Assembly (NCBI GenBank): GCA_902784435.1
Contig: CACZUR010000019.1
Coordinates: 1-42,997 of the forward strand
Origin: an uncultured Bacteroidia bacterium
GTDB lineage: Bacteria > Bacteroidota > Bacteroidia > Bacteroidales > UBA932
Direction: 5' to 3'
DNA: 42,997 bases
The notes beneath the pieces were generated by a model, which saw nothing but the letters and a program-made list of their open reading frames with translations, had not been told where the DNA came from and ran no database searches. This document shows, piece after piece, positions 8,353 to 16,479 of this stretch. Position numbers and translations under genes: made by a program. Position 1 is the first letter of the stretch; the number at the start of each line of letters is the position of its first letter.

Positions 8353-8360
8353 CAAAAATA
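8353..8360 (-). promoter_or_regulatory. Bacteroidota -7 promoter box for the porin-imelysin-DHOR-ccsBA operon
   Basis: The minus strand reads TATTTTTG, matching TAnnTTTG, 20 bases before the porin gene ATG. No good -33 element stands at the usual spacing. Just upstream lie an ATCCCC/GGGGAT hairpin and the tonB terminator, so the operon is insulated from tonB. Confidence 0.6.
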
Positions 8361-8382
8361 CCAGCTTATTCCCAGCGAAAAT

Positions 8383-8407
8383 ATCCCCATTTTTGGGGAT
8401 TTTTTTC
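8383..8407 (+). terminator. Hairpin plus T-run in the tonB-porin gap
   Basis: ATCCCC (8383-8388), a six-base loop ATTTTT, and GGGGAT (8395-8400) are followed on the plus strand by six further T. It has the form of an intrinsic terminator for rightward transcription, although both flanking genes run leftward. It might stop antisense transcripts or act as an operator upstream of the porin promoter. Confidence 0.4.
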
Positions 8408-8408
8408 A

Positions 8409-8443
8409 CAAAAAAAAGAGGCCCGCTCCTCAGAGCAGGCCCC
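8409..8443 (-). terminator. Intrinsic terminator after tonB
   Basis: On the minus strand a nine-base-pair stem, GGCCTGCTC with GAGCGGGCC around a four-base loop (arms 8441-8433 and 8428-8420, one G-T pair), is followed shortly by eight T (8417-8410). It lies about 25 bases after the tonB stop codon. Confidence 0.85.
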
Positions 8444-8465
8444 TTCAATCGGGTGTGAAATGCGC

Positions 8466-9158
8466 TTAGCGCAGCTGGAAGATCACGGGGAAGGTGTAGG
8501 TAACCTTCACAGCGCGGTCACGCTGACGGCCGGGCTTCCACTTGGGAGAGCTGGAGACCACGCGGACAGCTTCCTTGTCCAGGGATTCGTCCACGCCACG
8601 GAGCACGCGCACGTTGGTCACGCGGCCGTCGGCCTCTACGGTGAACTGAAGGGTGACACGACCCTGTACACCGTTCTCCTTGGCAATTTCCGGATACACC
8701 AGACGGGAGTTCACCCACTTGGAGAATTCGTTGGCATCGCCGCCGTTGAAGGAAGGCTTCTGTTCTACCAGCTGGAAAGGAATGGCTTCCTCTTCCACTT
8801 CTTCTTCCACGACCTCGGCTTCCTTGTAGTCCTGGATTTCGACAGCCTGGTTGTTGTCTTCCAGATTGATGAACAGGTCGTCGTCCAGTTTGATGTCATC
8901 GTCCACGATGTCGATCTGGTCGCTCAGGACGGGAATGCTGGGAGCCTCCGGCGGGGGCGGGGGAAGCTCGTTCTGGATAGCAATCATCTCTTCCTCTACC
9001 AGCACCTGGGTGGTGTCTTCCAGGGCGGCCACCTTGGCATCCTTGGAGGACCACTCGAAGGCGCCGAAGGTAATCAGGAGAGCGATCACAAGGCCAATCT
9101 CGGTGAAGAGCAGGCGCTTGTTCTCAAGGCTGGCTTTTTCTGATTTTTTGATCTCCAT
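8466..9158 (-). CDS. tonB: Energy transducer TonB
   Basis: A 230-residue TonB-family protein that couples inner-membrane proton motive force to TonB-dependent outer-membrane receptors. One membrane helix sits near residues 19-35 (EIGLVIALLITFGAFEW). A proline run at about 65-70 and a long acidic linker rich in Asp and Glu follow. The C-terminal domain has the family motif SRLVYPEIAKENGVQGRVTLQF and the ending AVKVTYTFPVIF. It is monocistronic, with a good promoter upstream and a strong terminator downstream. The ExbB and ExbD partners are not in this window. It could energise either of the SusC/TonB receptors encoded to the right. Confidence 0.93.
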   Translation of the reverse strand: MEIKKSEKASLENKRLLFTEIGLVIALLITFGAFEWSSKDAKVAALEDTTQVLVEEEMIAIQNELPPPPPEAPSIPVLSDQIDIVDDDIKLDDDLFINLEDNNQAVEIQDYKEAEVVEEEVEEEAIPFQLVEQKPSFNGGDANEFSKWVNSRLVYPEIAKENGVQGRVTLQFTVEADGRVTNVRVLRGVDESLDKEAVRVVSSSPKWKPGRQRDRAVKVTYTFPVIFQLR

Positions 9159-9193
9159 AATGTATGCGTTTTAATGGTTTATTTTCTCTGATG

Positions 9194-9225
9194 CAAAGTT
9201 AAGACCTATTTTGCACGCATACAAA
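9194..9225 (-). promoter_or_regulatory. Bacteroidota promoter for tonB
   Basis: On the minus strand TTTG (9225-9222), a 20-base spacer, and TAACTTTG (9201-9194) match both elements of the Bacteroidota consensus. The -7 box ends 35 bases before the tonB ATG, giving a short leader. Confidence 0.8.
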
Positions 9226-9350
9226 TAAAGAATCTCGCAGGCTGGTTTTATAATTACCTGATTTTCAATTTGTTAGAAAATAATATTTTGGCCAAAATCT
9301 CGCAACGACAAAAAATCGGTCGAAAACCATTGAAATTTTGTCGAATTTCA

Positions 9351-9923
9351 CTACTTTTCTAACTGGCTCAGTAAGAAGGACTTATCCTCTACTTCCGAGT
9401 TCCGGATGCGTTCTTTGAGCCGGTAGAAGCGGTTGTACACGTAGGGTTTGTCCTTTTCCAGCAGGGTGGAAATGGTGGTGGAAGAGAAGCCTGCAACGGC
9501 AAACATATACAGCAGGAAATCCTCTTCTTTCCACTGCGGGAAGGCCGCCCGGAGACGGGCCATCACCTGCTCGTCGGACTCGTTCAGGGAGTCCTCCAGC
9601 GAGCGCTGCATCCGGGGATTGGAACGGAGGCCCTCCACCAGCGTGCGGACCTCCTTTTCAATCTTGGTCTGGAGCTTGTCCGTGCCTTCGTACACGTAGT
9701 ACTGTTCGAACAGGCGGTCCAGCATATCCATGCCGATATCGGCATTTTTACGATGTCCCTGCAGACGGCCCAAACGGGTTTTCAGGTCTTCTGCCAGGGA
9801 CATCATGCGTTCGTATTCCTCGCGTTCCTCCAGGAGCTGCTTTTCCAGTTGTGCCTTGCGGGCCCAGAAATACAGCACCAGGGTGGCCAGAATGGCCATT
9901 ACCAGGAGCGCGACGGCTTCCAT
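9351..9923 (-). CDS. Membrane-anchored coiled-coil protein with C-terminal HTH-like domain
   Basis: A 190-residue protein with an N-terminal membrane helix (about residues 3-19), a coiled coil (about 22-58), and a C-terminal segment with the pattern DFLLYMFAVAGFSSTTISTL followed by KPYVYNRFYRLKERI. That segment is shared with the C-terminal regions of Bacteroidota TPR/HTH membrane regulators (DUF6377-like), where it looks like a LuxR-type helix-turn-helix. The usual long periplasmic sensor is absent, so this is a short form. It starts one base after the glyS stop, so it is co-transcribed with glyS. A regulatory role is inferred; the target is unknown. Confidence 0.6.
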   Translation of the reverse strand: MEAVALLVMAILATLVLYFWARKAQLEKQLLEEREEYERMMSLAEDLKTRLGRLQGHRKNADIGMDMLDRLFEQYYVYEGTDKLQTKIEKEVRTLVEGLRSNPRMQRSLEDSLNESDEQVMARLRAAFPQWKEEDFLLYMFAVAGFSSTTISTLLEKDKPYVYNRFYRLKERIRNSEVEDKSFLLSQLEK

Positions 9924-9924
9924 G

Positions 9925-11463
9925 CTACAGGTTTCTGAGGAGGTTGGTCAGGGAAACCTTCTTCTCGATCAGGGCGCGGAGATCTTCGATTTTCACGCGT
10001 TCCTGCGTCATGCTGTCGCGGTCACGGACAGTCACGGTGCCGTCGGTGAGGGAATCGTGGTCCACGGTTACGCAGAAAGGCGTGCCGATGGCATCCTGAC
10101 GGCGATACCGCTTGCCGATGGAGTCTTTTTCGTCGTACTGGTAAGAGAAGTCGTACTTGAGTTCGTCCACCACTTTCTGGGCCAGCTCCGGCAGGCCGTC
10201 CTTTTTCACCAGCGGCATTACGGCCACCTTGATGGGAGCCAGGGGGGCAGGAATGCGCATCACGACGCGTTCCTCGCCATTTTCCAGCTTTTCTACCGTA
10301 TAGGAGTGCGCCAGCACGGCCAGGCACATACGGTCTACGCCGATGGACGTTTCAATGACATACGGAGTATAAGAGGTGTTCTCTTCGGGGTCGAAGTACT
10401 CGATTTTCTTGCCGGAGAACTTCTGGTGGTTGCCCAGGTCGAAGTTGGTGCGGCTGTGGATGCCTTCCAGCTCCTTGAAGCCGAAGGGGAAGTTGAACTC
10501 GATGTCCGTGGCGGCGTTGGCATAGTGGGCCAGCTTCTCGTGGTCGTGGAAACGGTAATTCTCGGCCCCCATTCCCAGGTTCACATGCCATTTCATGCGG
10601 GTTTCCTTCCACTTTTTGAACCACTCCAGCTCCGTGCCGGGCTTGATGAAGAACTGCATTTCCATCTGCTCGAACTCCCGCATGCGGAAGATGAACTGAC
10701 GCGCCACAATCTCGTTGCGGAAAGCCTTGCCGATCTGGGCGATGCCGAAAGGAATCTTCATGCGGCCGGTCTTCTGGACATTGAGGTAGTTCACGAAGAT
10801 GCCCTGGGCGGTTTCCGGACGCAGGTAGATGGTGTTGGCGCCTTCGGCCGTAGAGCCCATGGAAGTGGAGAACATGAGGTTGAACTGACGTACTTCCGTC
10901 CAGTTGCAAGTGCCGGAAATGGGGCAAACTATATTACAATCGATAATTATTTGCCGATATTCGGCAAAATCGTTAGCTTTTTCGGCGGCTACATACCGAT
11001 TGTGCACCTCTTCCCATTTGGCCTTTTCGCGCAGCACGTTGGGGTTGGTGGCGCGGAACTGGGCCTCGTCGAAGGCCTCGCCGAACTTCTTGCGGCCCTT
11101 GGCCACTTCCTTCTCTATCTTCTCCTCGATCTTGCCCAGGTAATCCTCGATGAGGACATCGGCACGATAGCGTTTCTTGGAGTCTTTATTGTCGATGAGC
11201 GGGTCGTTGAAGGCGCCCACGTGGCCGGAAGCCTCCCAGATGCGGGGATGCATGAAGATGGCCGAGTCGATGCCCACGATGTTCTCGTTCAGGCGGGTCA
11301 TGGCTTCCCACCAATAGTTTTTGATGTTGTTCTTGAGCTGTACACCCATCTGGCCATAGTCGTACACGGCGGCCAGACCGTCATAGATTTCGCTGGAGGG
11401 GAAAATGAAACCGTACTCCTTGCAATGGGCTACAAGCACCTTAAAAAGTTCATCCTGTGTCAT
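9925..11463 (-). CDS. glyS: Glycine--tRNA ligase (single-chain, dimeric type)
   Basis: A 512-residue class II aminoacyl-tRNA synthetase of the alpha-2 type that charges tRNA-Gly. It opens with LAAVYDYGQMGVQLKNNIKNYWW, characteristic of this family. Motif 2 is near residues 246-265 (FRNEIVARQFIFRMREFEQME), motif 3 near 370-380 (ETSIGVDRM), and an anticodon-binding domain forms the last about 120 residues. The length is usual for Bacteroidota. A -7 box lies 20 bases upstream, overlapping the folK stop, so glyS can be expressed apart from the upstream suf-folK genes. One short AT-rich patch (about 10925-10985) interrupts an otherwise GC-rich gene, without disturbing the frame. Confidence 0.95.
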   Translation of the reverse strand: MTQDELFKVLVAHCKEYGFIFPSSEIYDGLAAVYDYGQMGVQLKNNIKNYWWEAMTRLNENIVGIDSAIFMHPRIWEASGHVGAFNDPLIDNKDSKKRYRADVLIEDYLGKIEEKIEKEVAKGRKKFGEAFDEAQFRATNPNVLREKAKWEEVHNRYVAAEKANDFAEYRQIIIDCNIVCPISGTCNWTEVRQFNLMFSTSMGSTAEGANTIYLRPETAQGIFVNYLNVQKTGRMKIPFGIAQIGKAFRNEIVARQFIFRMREFEQMEMQFFIKPGTELEWFKKWKETRMKWHVNLGMGAENYRFHDHEKLAHYANAATDIEFNFPFGFKELEGIHSRTNFDLGNHQKFSGKKIEYFDPEENTSYTPYVIETSIGVDRMCLAVLAHSYTVEKLENGEERVVMRIPAPLAPIKVAVMPLVKKDGLPELAQKVVDELKYDFSYQYDEKDSIGKRYRRQDAIGTPFCVTVDHDSLTDGTVTVRDRDSMTQERVKIEDLRALIEKKVSLTNLLRNL

Positions 11464-11483
11464 ATGCTATTGTTAAAATCTTA

Positions 11484-11491
11484 CAAAATTA
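11484..11491 (-). promoter_or_regulatory. Possible -7 promoter box for glyS
   Basis: The minus strand reads TAATTTTG, matching TAnnTTTG, 20 bases before the glyS ATG and overlapping the folK stop codon. No -33 element is evident, so read-through from folK is an alternative. Confidence 0.5.
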
Positions 11492-11974
11492 CGCAAAAAT
11501 TTCCGGAAATGCTTCACGGATGTCGGGTTTGGAGATTTCCAGCAGGGGTTTCTTCGCAAAATCACGCTCCGCAATGAGGGGGTGGGGGACGATGAGGTCG
11601 TGATTCTTGATGGTGAAGGTGCCATAACAGAGAATGTCGATGTCGATGACGCGGTCCCGGTAAATGCGCCGGCCCTCCTGGTCGTATAGCGGTTCCGAAA
11701 GGTCCCGTCCCATTGCCTCTTCCACCGTTTTCACCTGCCGGAGGATTTCCATGGCGTGGTCTTCGGGGGAGGCAGTACGCAGCAGCCGGTAAAGGACGCA
11801 GAGATTCAGGAAAGGCTGGCCCTCAAAGCCCCAGGCGGGCGTTTCCACAATGCGGGAAATGCGCTCCGGATGCGTGCCGAAGGCCTGGTCCAGCAGATTC
11901 ATGGCCCTGAGCATGTTCAGATCCCGGTCTCCCAGGTTGGATCCCAGCCCCAGATATACGTTCACCCTTTCCAT
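11489..11974 (-). CDS. folK: 2-amino-4-hydroxy-6-hydroxymethyldihydropteridine diphosphokinase (HPPK)
   Basis: A 161-residue enzyme that transfers pyrophosphate from ATP to the pterin in folate synthesis. The N-terminal YLGLGSNLGDR is the family start. ETPAWGFEGQPFLNLCVL carries the substrate loop, and the signature RDRVIDIDILCYG provides the metal-binding Asp pair, followed by LIVPHPLIAERDFAKKPLLEI. It is complete and of usual length. Its ATG directly abuts the stop of the SufT-like gene, so it is translated from the suf transcript. Confidence 0.95.
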   Translation of the reverse strand: MERVNVYLGLGSNLGDRDLNMLRAMNLLDQAFGTHPERISRIVETPAWGFEGQPFLNLCVLYRLLRTASPEDHAMEILRQVKTVEEAMGRDLSEPLYDQEGRRIYRDRVIDIDILCYGTFTIKNHDLIVPHPLIAERDFAKKPLLEISKPDIREAFPEIFA

Positions 11975-12355
11975 TTACTCGTCCAATTTGCCGTAAGTGT
12001 CTTCGTCGTAATCCAGCCCCAGTTCCACGCGGGCCTCTTCCGACAGCATGCTGCGGTCCCACTCGGGCTCGAAGGTGAGCTCGATATGGCAGTCTGTGAC
12101 GCCAGGAACGGCTTTTACCCCTTCCTGGACCTCTGCCATCACCTGGTCTGCCATGGGGCAGTTGGGGGCGGTGAACGTCATGAGGATGTGCACCTCGCGG
12201 GACTTGGAGATGGTGAGCTCGTAGATGAGCCCCAGGTCATAGATATTCACCGGAATCTCCGGATCGTACACTTCTTTGAGCGCAGCGATGACGGCGGCAT
12301 ACAAGGGTTGCAGCGCCTGCACATCTTCCGCTGTAAGCACTTCTGTATCAGCCAT
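11975..12355 (-). CDS. sufT: SufT-like MIP18/DUF59 iron-sulfur assembly protein
   Basis: A 126-residue protein with the MIP18 (DUF59) signature DPEIPVNIYDLGLIY and the motif TFTAPNCPMAD, whose cysteine is the conserved one of the family. SufT/PaaD-like proteins help mature iron-sulfur proteins; their exact reaction is unsettled. The start is the ATG at 12355, reading MADTEVLTAE, which overlaps the sufE end by eight bases. An upstream in-frame TTG at 12364 is less likely. The position directly after sufS and sufE supports the role. Confidence 0.85.
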   Translation of the reverse strand: MADTEVLTAEDVQALQPLYAAVIAALKEVYDPEIPVNIYDLGLIYELTISKSREVHILMTFTAPNCPMADQVMAEVQEGVKAVPGVTDCHIELTFEPEWDRSMLSEEARVELGLDYDEDTYGKLDE

Positions 12356-12755
12356 TTTGTGCAAAATTCCTAATGGTTTCTATCATGGAGACAAGCCCGT
12401 TGGCCCGGGTGGGGGAGAGGTTCTCCTTCAGGCCGATATCGGCCACGAAGCCAAAGTCGTCGGCCGCGATCTCTTCCGGCGTACGGCCGGAATAGACACT
12501 GATCAGGAGCGAGATGATGCCCTTGGTGATGATGGCGTCGCTGTCGGCCCGGAAATACAGCTTTCCGTCCCGTTTTTCGGCGTCCAGCCACACGCGGGAC
12601 TGGCAGCCCTTGATCAGGTGCTCCTCCGTTCTCTTATCGTCCGGAAAGGGCTCCAGGGACTTTCCCAGCTCGATCAGATACTCGTATTTGTCCAACCACT
12701 CGTCGTAGAGGGAAAAATCCTCTATAACCTGCTGTTTCTTTTCTTCTAATGTCAT
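12348..12755 (-). CDS. sufE: Cysteine desulfuration protein SufE
   Basis: A 135-residue SufE, which accepts sulfur from SufS as a persulfide and passes it to iron-sulfur assembly. The acceptor is Cys51 in KGCQSRVW, at the same number as in E. coli SufE. The start chosen is MTLEEKK, because its ATG overlaps the sufS TGA as ATGA, the usual coupling; an in-frame ATG ten codons earlier would lie inside sufS. The later motif LISVYSGRTPEEI is typical. It overlaps the SufT-like gene downstream. Confidence 0.93.
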   Translation of the reverse strand: MTLEEKKQQVIEDFSLYDEWLDKYEYLIELGKSLEPFPDDKRTEEHLIKGCQSRVWLDAEKRDGKLYFRADSDAIITKGIISLLISVYSGRTPEEIAADDFGFVADIGLKENLSPTRANGLVSMIETIRNFAQNG

Positions 12756-13984
12756 ATTAGCATATCCATGGCCTTGTTCAGGCATTGTACAAAGTAACGG
12801 GCCTCTTCCAGCGTATTATAAGGGGCGAAAGAAGCTCTGAGAAGGCCGCTTACGCCCAGGTGGTCCATCAGCGGCTCTGCGCACATCTGTCCGGAGCGGA
12901 CGGCCACCCCCATCTTATCCAAAATCAGGGCCAGATCCTCGTGGTGAGCGCCCTTTACGGCAAAGGAGAAGAGGGGAATCTTGACTTCCGGTGCATGGCC
13001 GTATAAAACGATGCGGTCATCGGCCGAAAACGCGCTTAAAACATAGTCCAGAATGGCTTTTTGCTCCCGGATAACAGCTTCGCTGGAGCGAAAAGCAAGG
13101 ACCAGGTCGATGGCGGGGACCAGGGTGGGAACCGCGTTGAAGTTCTGGGTACCGGCCTCGAATTTCTGGGGCAGGGGAGCGTAGGTGGTTCCGCTGAAAC
13201 GAACCGTATGGATCATTTCGCCGCCACCCATAAAGGGAGGCATCCGGTCCAGCCACTCCCGTTTGCCATAAAGGACACCGGTGCCCGTAGCGGCATACAG
13301 CTTGTGCCCGGAGAAGAGATAGAAATCACAGTCCAACTCCTGCACGTCCACCTGCTCATGAACGATGCCCTGGGCCCCGTCTACCAGCACGGGAACACCG
13401 AATTGGTGCGCTTTTTGAACCAGCTGCTTAATGGGGTTTACAAGCCCTAACACATTGGAAATGTGTGAAATAGCTACGATTTTGGTGCGCTCAGAAATGC
13501 ATTTTTCCAAGGCATCGGGCTGCAGGAGACCCTTTTCGTCCGTCTCAAGGACTTTCAGGGAGGCACCTTTGCGGGCGCAGAGCATCTGCCAGGGAACGAT
13601 GTTGCTGTGATGCTCGGCCACGGAAACCACTACCTCGTCGCCTTCGTGCACAAAAGCTTCGCCGAAGGAAAAGGCCACCAGGTTGGCCGCCGCAGTAGCG
13701 CCGGAAGTAAACACGATTTCTGCCGATTCCCGGGCGTTCAGGAAAGCACGCACTTTCTCCCGCGTGCCCTCGTAGCGGTCCGTTGCCAGGGCGGCCAGAT
13801 GATGCACCGCCCGGTGGATGTTGGCATTCTCTTCCAGCGCAAGCCGGCTTGCCAGCTCCGTCACCGAAAGAGGCCGCTGTGCAGTGGCGGCATTGTCCAG
13901 ATACACCAGCTGTTTGCCATACACATGGGTATCCAGGGCAGGGAATTGGGCGCGTATTTGGGTTAAATCCATTTCCGATTGCAT
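12752..13984 (-). CDS. sufS: Cysteine desulfurase SufS (group II)
   Basis: A 410-residue PLP enzyme that turns cysteine into alanine and delivers the sulfur to SufE. The PLP lysine is Lys228 in FSGHKLYAATG, and the nucleophile is Cys368 in RSGQMCAEP, the group II context. AVHHLAALATDRYEGTREKVR and VLVDGAQGIVHEQV are family landmarks. Either ATG 13984 or ATG 13972 could start translation; the -7 box at 13999-13992 is so close that 13984 would leave almost no leader. It heads a sufS-sufE-sufT-folK cluster and no sufBCD genes are in view. Confidence 0.94.
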   Translation of the reverse strand: MQSEMDLTQIRAQFPALDTHVYGKQLVYLDNAATAQRPLSVTELASRLALEENANIHRAVHHLAALATDRYEGTREKVRAFLNARESAEIVFTSGATAAANLVAFSFGEAFVHEGDEVVVSVAEHHSNIVPWQMLCARKGASLKVLETDEKGLLQPDALEKCISERTKIVAISHISNVLGLVNPIKQLVQKAHQFGVPVLVDGAQGIVHEQVDVQELDCDFYLFSGHKLYAATGTGVLYGKREWLDRMPPFMGGGEMIHTVRFSGTTYAPLPQKFEAGTQNFNAVPTLVPAIDLVLAFRSSEAVIREQKAILDYVLSAFSADDRIVLYGHAPEVKIPLFSFAVKGAHHEDLALILDKMGVAVRSGQMCAEPLMDHLGVSGLLRASFAPYNTLEEARYFVQCLNKAMDMLI

Positions 13985-14009
13985 AAGTGCGCAAATTTAC
14001 ATATTTTTG
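13979..14009 (+). promoter_or_regulatory. Promoter for ruvA
   Basis: TTG (13979-13981), a 20-base spacer, and TATTTTTG (14002-14009) match the Bacteroidota promoter form. The box ends four bases before the ruvA ATG at 14014, so the leader would be very short. The upstream element lies inside sufS. Confidence 0.75.
13992..13999 (-). promoter_or_regulatory. -7 promoter box for the suf cluster
   Basis: The minus strand reads TAAATTTG, a full match to TAnnTTTG, seven bases before the sufS ATG at 13984. It sits back-to-back with the ruvA -7 box, two bases away on the other strand. Confidence 0.6.
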
Positions 14010-14013
14010 CGTT

Positions 14014-14601
14014 ATGATAGACTATATAAAGGGACAAATCATTGAATTAACTCCCACAGAACTCATCCTGGAGAACGCCGGCATCGGTTACAGCATCCTC
14101 ATTTCCCTGCAAACCTACGAGGCCTTCCAGCTGCAGACGCAGGCTGTGGCGTACATCCATCATTACATCCGCGAAGACGAAGAACTGTATTACGGCTTTG
14201 CCACCAAAGACGAGCGGGAACTCTTCCGGCTGCTCATCGGCGTTTCCGGCATCGGTGTGGCGTCTGCCCGCATGATGCTGTCTACGCTCACCTCGGACGA
14301 GATTCGCCAGGCCATCCTTTCGGAGAATGTGAACCGCATCAAAAGCGTAAAAGGAATTGGACTCAAAAGCGCCCAGCGCCTGATTTTGGAGCTCAAGGAC
14401 AAGATCGTGAAAGGGGAGGGCAGCGCAGAAAGCGCCCTGTTCAAGGCCGACAATTCCGCCCTGGCAGACGAAGCCACCACAGCGCTGGTCATGCTGGGAT
14501 TCAGCAAGGCCAACATTGCCAAAGTACTGCCGGGCATCCTGAAAGAGAAGCCGGGAGCCAAGGTAGAAGAAGTGATTAAGGACGCGTTAAAGAAGTTATA
14601 G
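14014..14601 (+). CDS. ruvA: Holliday junction branch migration protein RuvA
   Basis: A 195-residue RuvA, the junction-binding partner of the RuvB helicase. It starts MIDYIKGQIIELTP, the family beginning, and has the two helix-hairpin-helix stretches LLIGVSGIGVASARMML and IKSVKGIGLKSAQRLILELKDKI. The C-terminal RuvB-contact domain includes EATTALVMLGFSKANIAKVL. The ATG at 14014 is chosen because the promoter box ends at 14009; an in-frame GTG at 13987 lies upstream of it. Its stop overlaps the first base of a parS-like palindrome. It faces mnmG with a 15-base gap. Confidence 0.95.
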   Translation: MIDYIKGQIIELTPTELILENAGIGYSILISLQTYEAFQLQTQAVAYIHHYIREDEELYYGFATKDERELFRLLIGVSGIGVASARMMLSTLTSDEIRQAILSENVNRIKSVKGIGLKSAQRLILELKDKIVKGEGSAESALFKADNSALADEATTALVMLGFSKANIAKVLPGILKEKPGAKVEEVIKDALKKL

Positions 14602-14614
14602 TTCCACGTGGAAC
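14601..14614. promoter_or_regulatory. parS-like site 1 (ParB-binding palindrome)
   Basis: GTTCCACGTGGAAC is a perfect 14-base palindrome. With its flanks, AGTTCCACGTGGAACA matches the widely conserved chromosomal parS consensus TGTTnCACGTGnAACA at all but the first base. It fills the gap between the stop codons of ruvA and mnmG. No parA or parB gene is in the window. Confidence 0.7.
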
Positions 14615-14616
14615 AA

Positions 14617-16479
14617 TTAGCGGCCGAAGTAAACCAGCAATACGGAAATATCCGAAGGAGACACTCCTGAGATTCTGGAAGCCTGAGCAATGGTCTCAGG
14701 CTTATATTTTTTCAGTTTTTGGCGGCACTCAATGGTCAAACCCTGCAACTGATCAAAGTCAAAGTCGGCGGGAATCCGGATATATTCCAGGCGATTATTC
14801 TTGTCTGCCTGCATTTTTTCACGCTCGATATAGCCAGCATACTTAATGGAAATCTCCACGGAAGTGACCACTTCGCTGTCGAACTTTGTTCCACGTGGAA
14901 CAAGTTCCAAAAGGGAAGCCAAATTCAATTCCGGACGAGAAACCAACTCAGCAATATGCTTGGACTCCGTGAGCGAGGCGCTGCCAAGGGATGTCAAAAG
15001 AGGATTGACAACGTCGGCACGAATCTTGGTGCGCTCGCAAAAATCGGCCAGGGAAGTAACCTCCTCGCGTTTTTTCAAAACCTGGGCATAACGCTCCTCG
15101 CTAGCCAGACCCAGATCATGGGACAGTTCCGTGAGGCGGAAATCGGCATTGTCCTGACGAAGCAGAATGCGATATTCGGCACGGGAAGTGAACATGCGAT
15201 AAGGTTCATCCACTCCTTTATTGATTAAATCGTCGATCAGAACGCCGATATAAGCCTGATCCCGACGCAGAATAAACGGTTCTTTCCCGGAAAGGAACAA
15301 ATGTGCGTTGATTCCGGCCATAACTCCTTGAGCAGCAGCCTCTTCGTAACCAGTTGTACCGTTAACCTGTCCAGCAAGGAAAAGATTGGAAACCACCTTG
15401 GACCTCAACGAATAGTGTAAATATTGAGGGTTAAAGTAGTCATACTCAACGGCATACGCAGGTTTAAAGAAAACCGCCTTCTCCAAACCCTCAATGGCAT
15501 GAACGGCCTCCAGCTGCACTTCCAGCGGAAGCGAAGAAGAGAAGCCCTGCAAATAGTACTCAGGAGAGGACGTACCTTCCGGCTCCAAAAACAATTGGTG
15601 CGAGTCCTTGTCGGCAAAAGTGCGCAGCTTATCCTCGATACTGGGACAATAGCGCGGCCCCTTCCCGTGAATCATGCCGGTGAAGAGTGGAGAGCGGTCG
15701 AAGCCGGTACGCAAAATCTCGTGGACCCTTTCGTTGGTATGGAGAAGATAGCAGTCCATCTGCCGGCCGCCCGCCTGCACCGAGGAAGGAACATCCAAGA
15801 AAGAGAAACGCTCCGGCAAAGGGTCACCCGGCTGGCGGACCAAACGGGACAGGTCGATGGAACGGATGTCGATACGCGGAGGCGTTCCGGTTTTCATACG
15901 TTCCGTCGGAATCCCGAAGGAAGCCAGCTGATCGGAAATTCCATAAGAGGCTTTCTCGCCGATACGGCCGCCTTCGAAGGAGTGCTGGCCAATGTACATC
16001 TTCCCGTTCAGGAAGGTGCCGGCGGTCAAAATAAAGGCCCGAGCGAAAAAAATAGCCCCGGTAGTTGTGCAAACGCCCGCAATTTTTTCATTCTCAAAGA
16101 GAAGATGGGTGGCAAAATCTGCGTAAATGCTTAAGTTAGAGCAACTTAGAAGCGTTTTTAACCAAAGGGCAGAAAACTTCTGTTTGTCGCACTGTGCGCG
16201 CGGACTCCACATGGCAGGACCCTTGGAGCGGTTGAGCATGCGGAACTGCAGGGTGGCGGCGTCGGTGACCAGACCAGAGCAGCCGCCCAGGGCATCAATC
16301 TCCCGGACAATCTGTCCCTTGGCAATACCTCCCACCGCGGGGTTGCAACTCATCTTGGCCAGACCATTCAGGTCCGGGGTGAGCAGCAGCACCGAAGAGC
16401 CCATACGGGCAGCAGCCATGGCGGCTTCACAGCCGGCATGGCCTCCTCCCATTACAATGACATCGAAGCGCCCGTTCAT
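14617..16479 (-). CDS. mnmG: tRNA uridine-5-carboxymethylaminomethyl modification enzyme MnmG (GidA)
   Basis: A 620-residue FAD protein which, with MnmE, modifies the wobble uridine of several tRNAs. The FAD-binding [19 protein letters not shown] is at the N-terminus, followed by [24 protein letters not shown]. Other landmarks are [29 protein letters not shown] and the C-terminal helical region ending [17 protein letters not shown]. The length is usual. Its ATG overlaps the ybeY stop as ATGA. A second parS-like palindrome lies inside the gene and codes for VPRGT. In many bacteria gidA is near oriC and the parAB genes, which fits the parS sites. Confidence 0.96.
   Translation of the reverse strand: MNGRFDVIVMGGGHAGCEAAMAAARMGSSVLLLTPDLNGLAKMSCNPAVGGIAKGQIVREIDALGGCSGLVTDAATLQFRMLNRSKGPAMWSPRAQCDKQKFSALWLKTLLSCSNLSIYADFATHLLFENEKIAGVCTTTGAIFFARAFILTAGTFLNGKMYIGQHSFEGGRIGEKASYGISDQLASFGIPTERMKTGTPPRIDIRSIDLSRLVRQPGDPLPERFSFLDVPSSVQAGGRQMDCYLLHTNERVHEILRTGFDRSPLFTGMIHGKGPRYCPSIEDKLRTFADKDSHQLFLEPEGTSSPEYYLQGFSSSLPLEVQLEAVHAIEGLEKAVFFKPAYAVEYDYFNPQYLHYSLRSKVVSNLFLAGQVNGTTGYEEAAAQGVMAGINAHLFLSGKEPFILRRDQAYIGVLIDDLINKGVDEPYRMFTSRAEYRILLRQDNADFRLTELSHDLGLASEERYAQVLKKREEVTSLADFCERTKIRADVVNPLLTSLGSASLTESKHIAELVSRPELNLASLLELVPRGTKFDSEVVTSVEISIKYAGYIEREKMQADKNNRLEYIRIPADFDFDQLQGLTIECRQKLKKYKPETIAQASRISGVSPSDISVLLVYFGR
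14886..14903. promoter_or_regulatory. parS-like site 2, inside mnmG
   Basis: TTGTTCCACGTGGAACAA is a perfect 18-base palindrome and contains a full match to the parS consensus TGTTnCACGTGnAACA. It is 285 bases from site 1. It falls within the coding part of mnmG, where the reverse strand reads the codons for VPRGT. Two such palindromes this close are very unlikely by chance. Confidence 0.78.

Noticed and set aside
9730-11577. 615-codon open frame on the plus strand opposite glyS
   Set aside because: Antisense to a conserved synthetase with all motifs present; no domain of its own.
13987-14013. GTG start for ruvA nine codons upstream
   Set aside because: It precedes the -7 box at 14002-14009, and the RuvA family begins at the MIDYIKG position.
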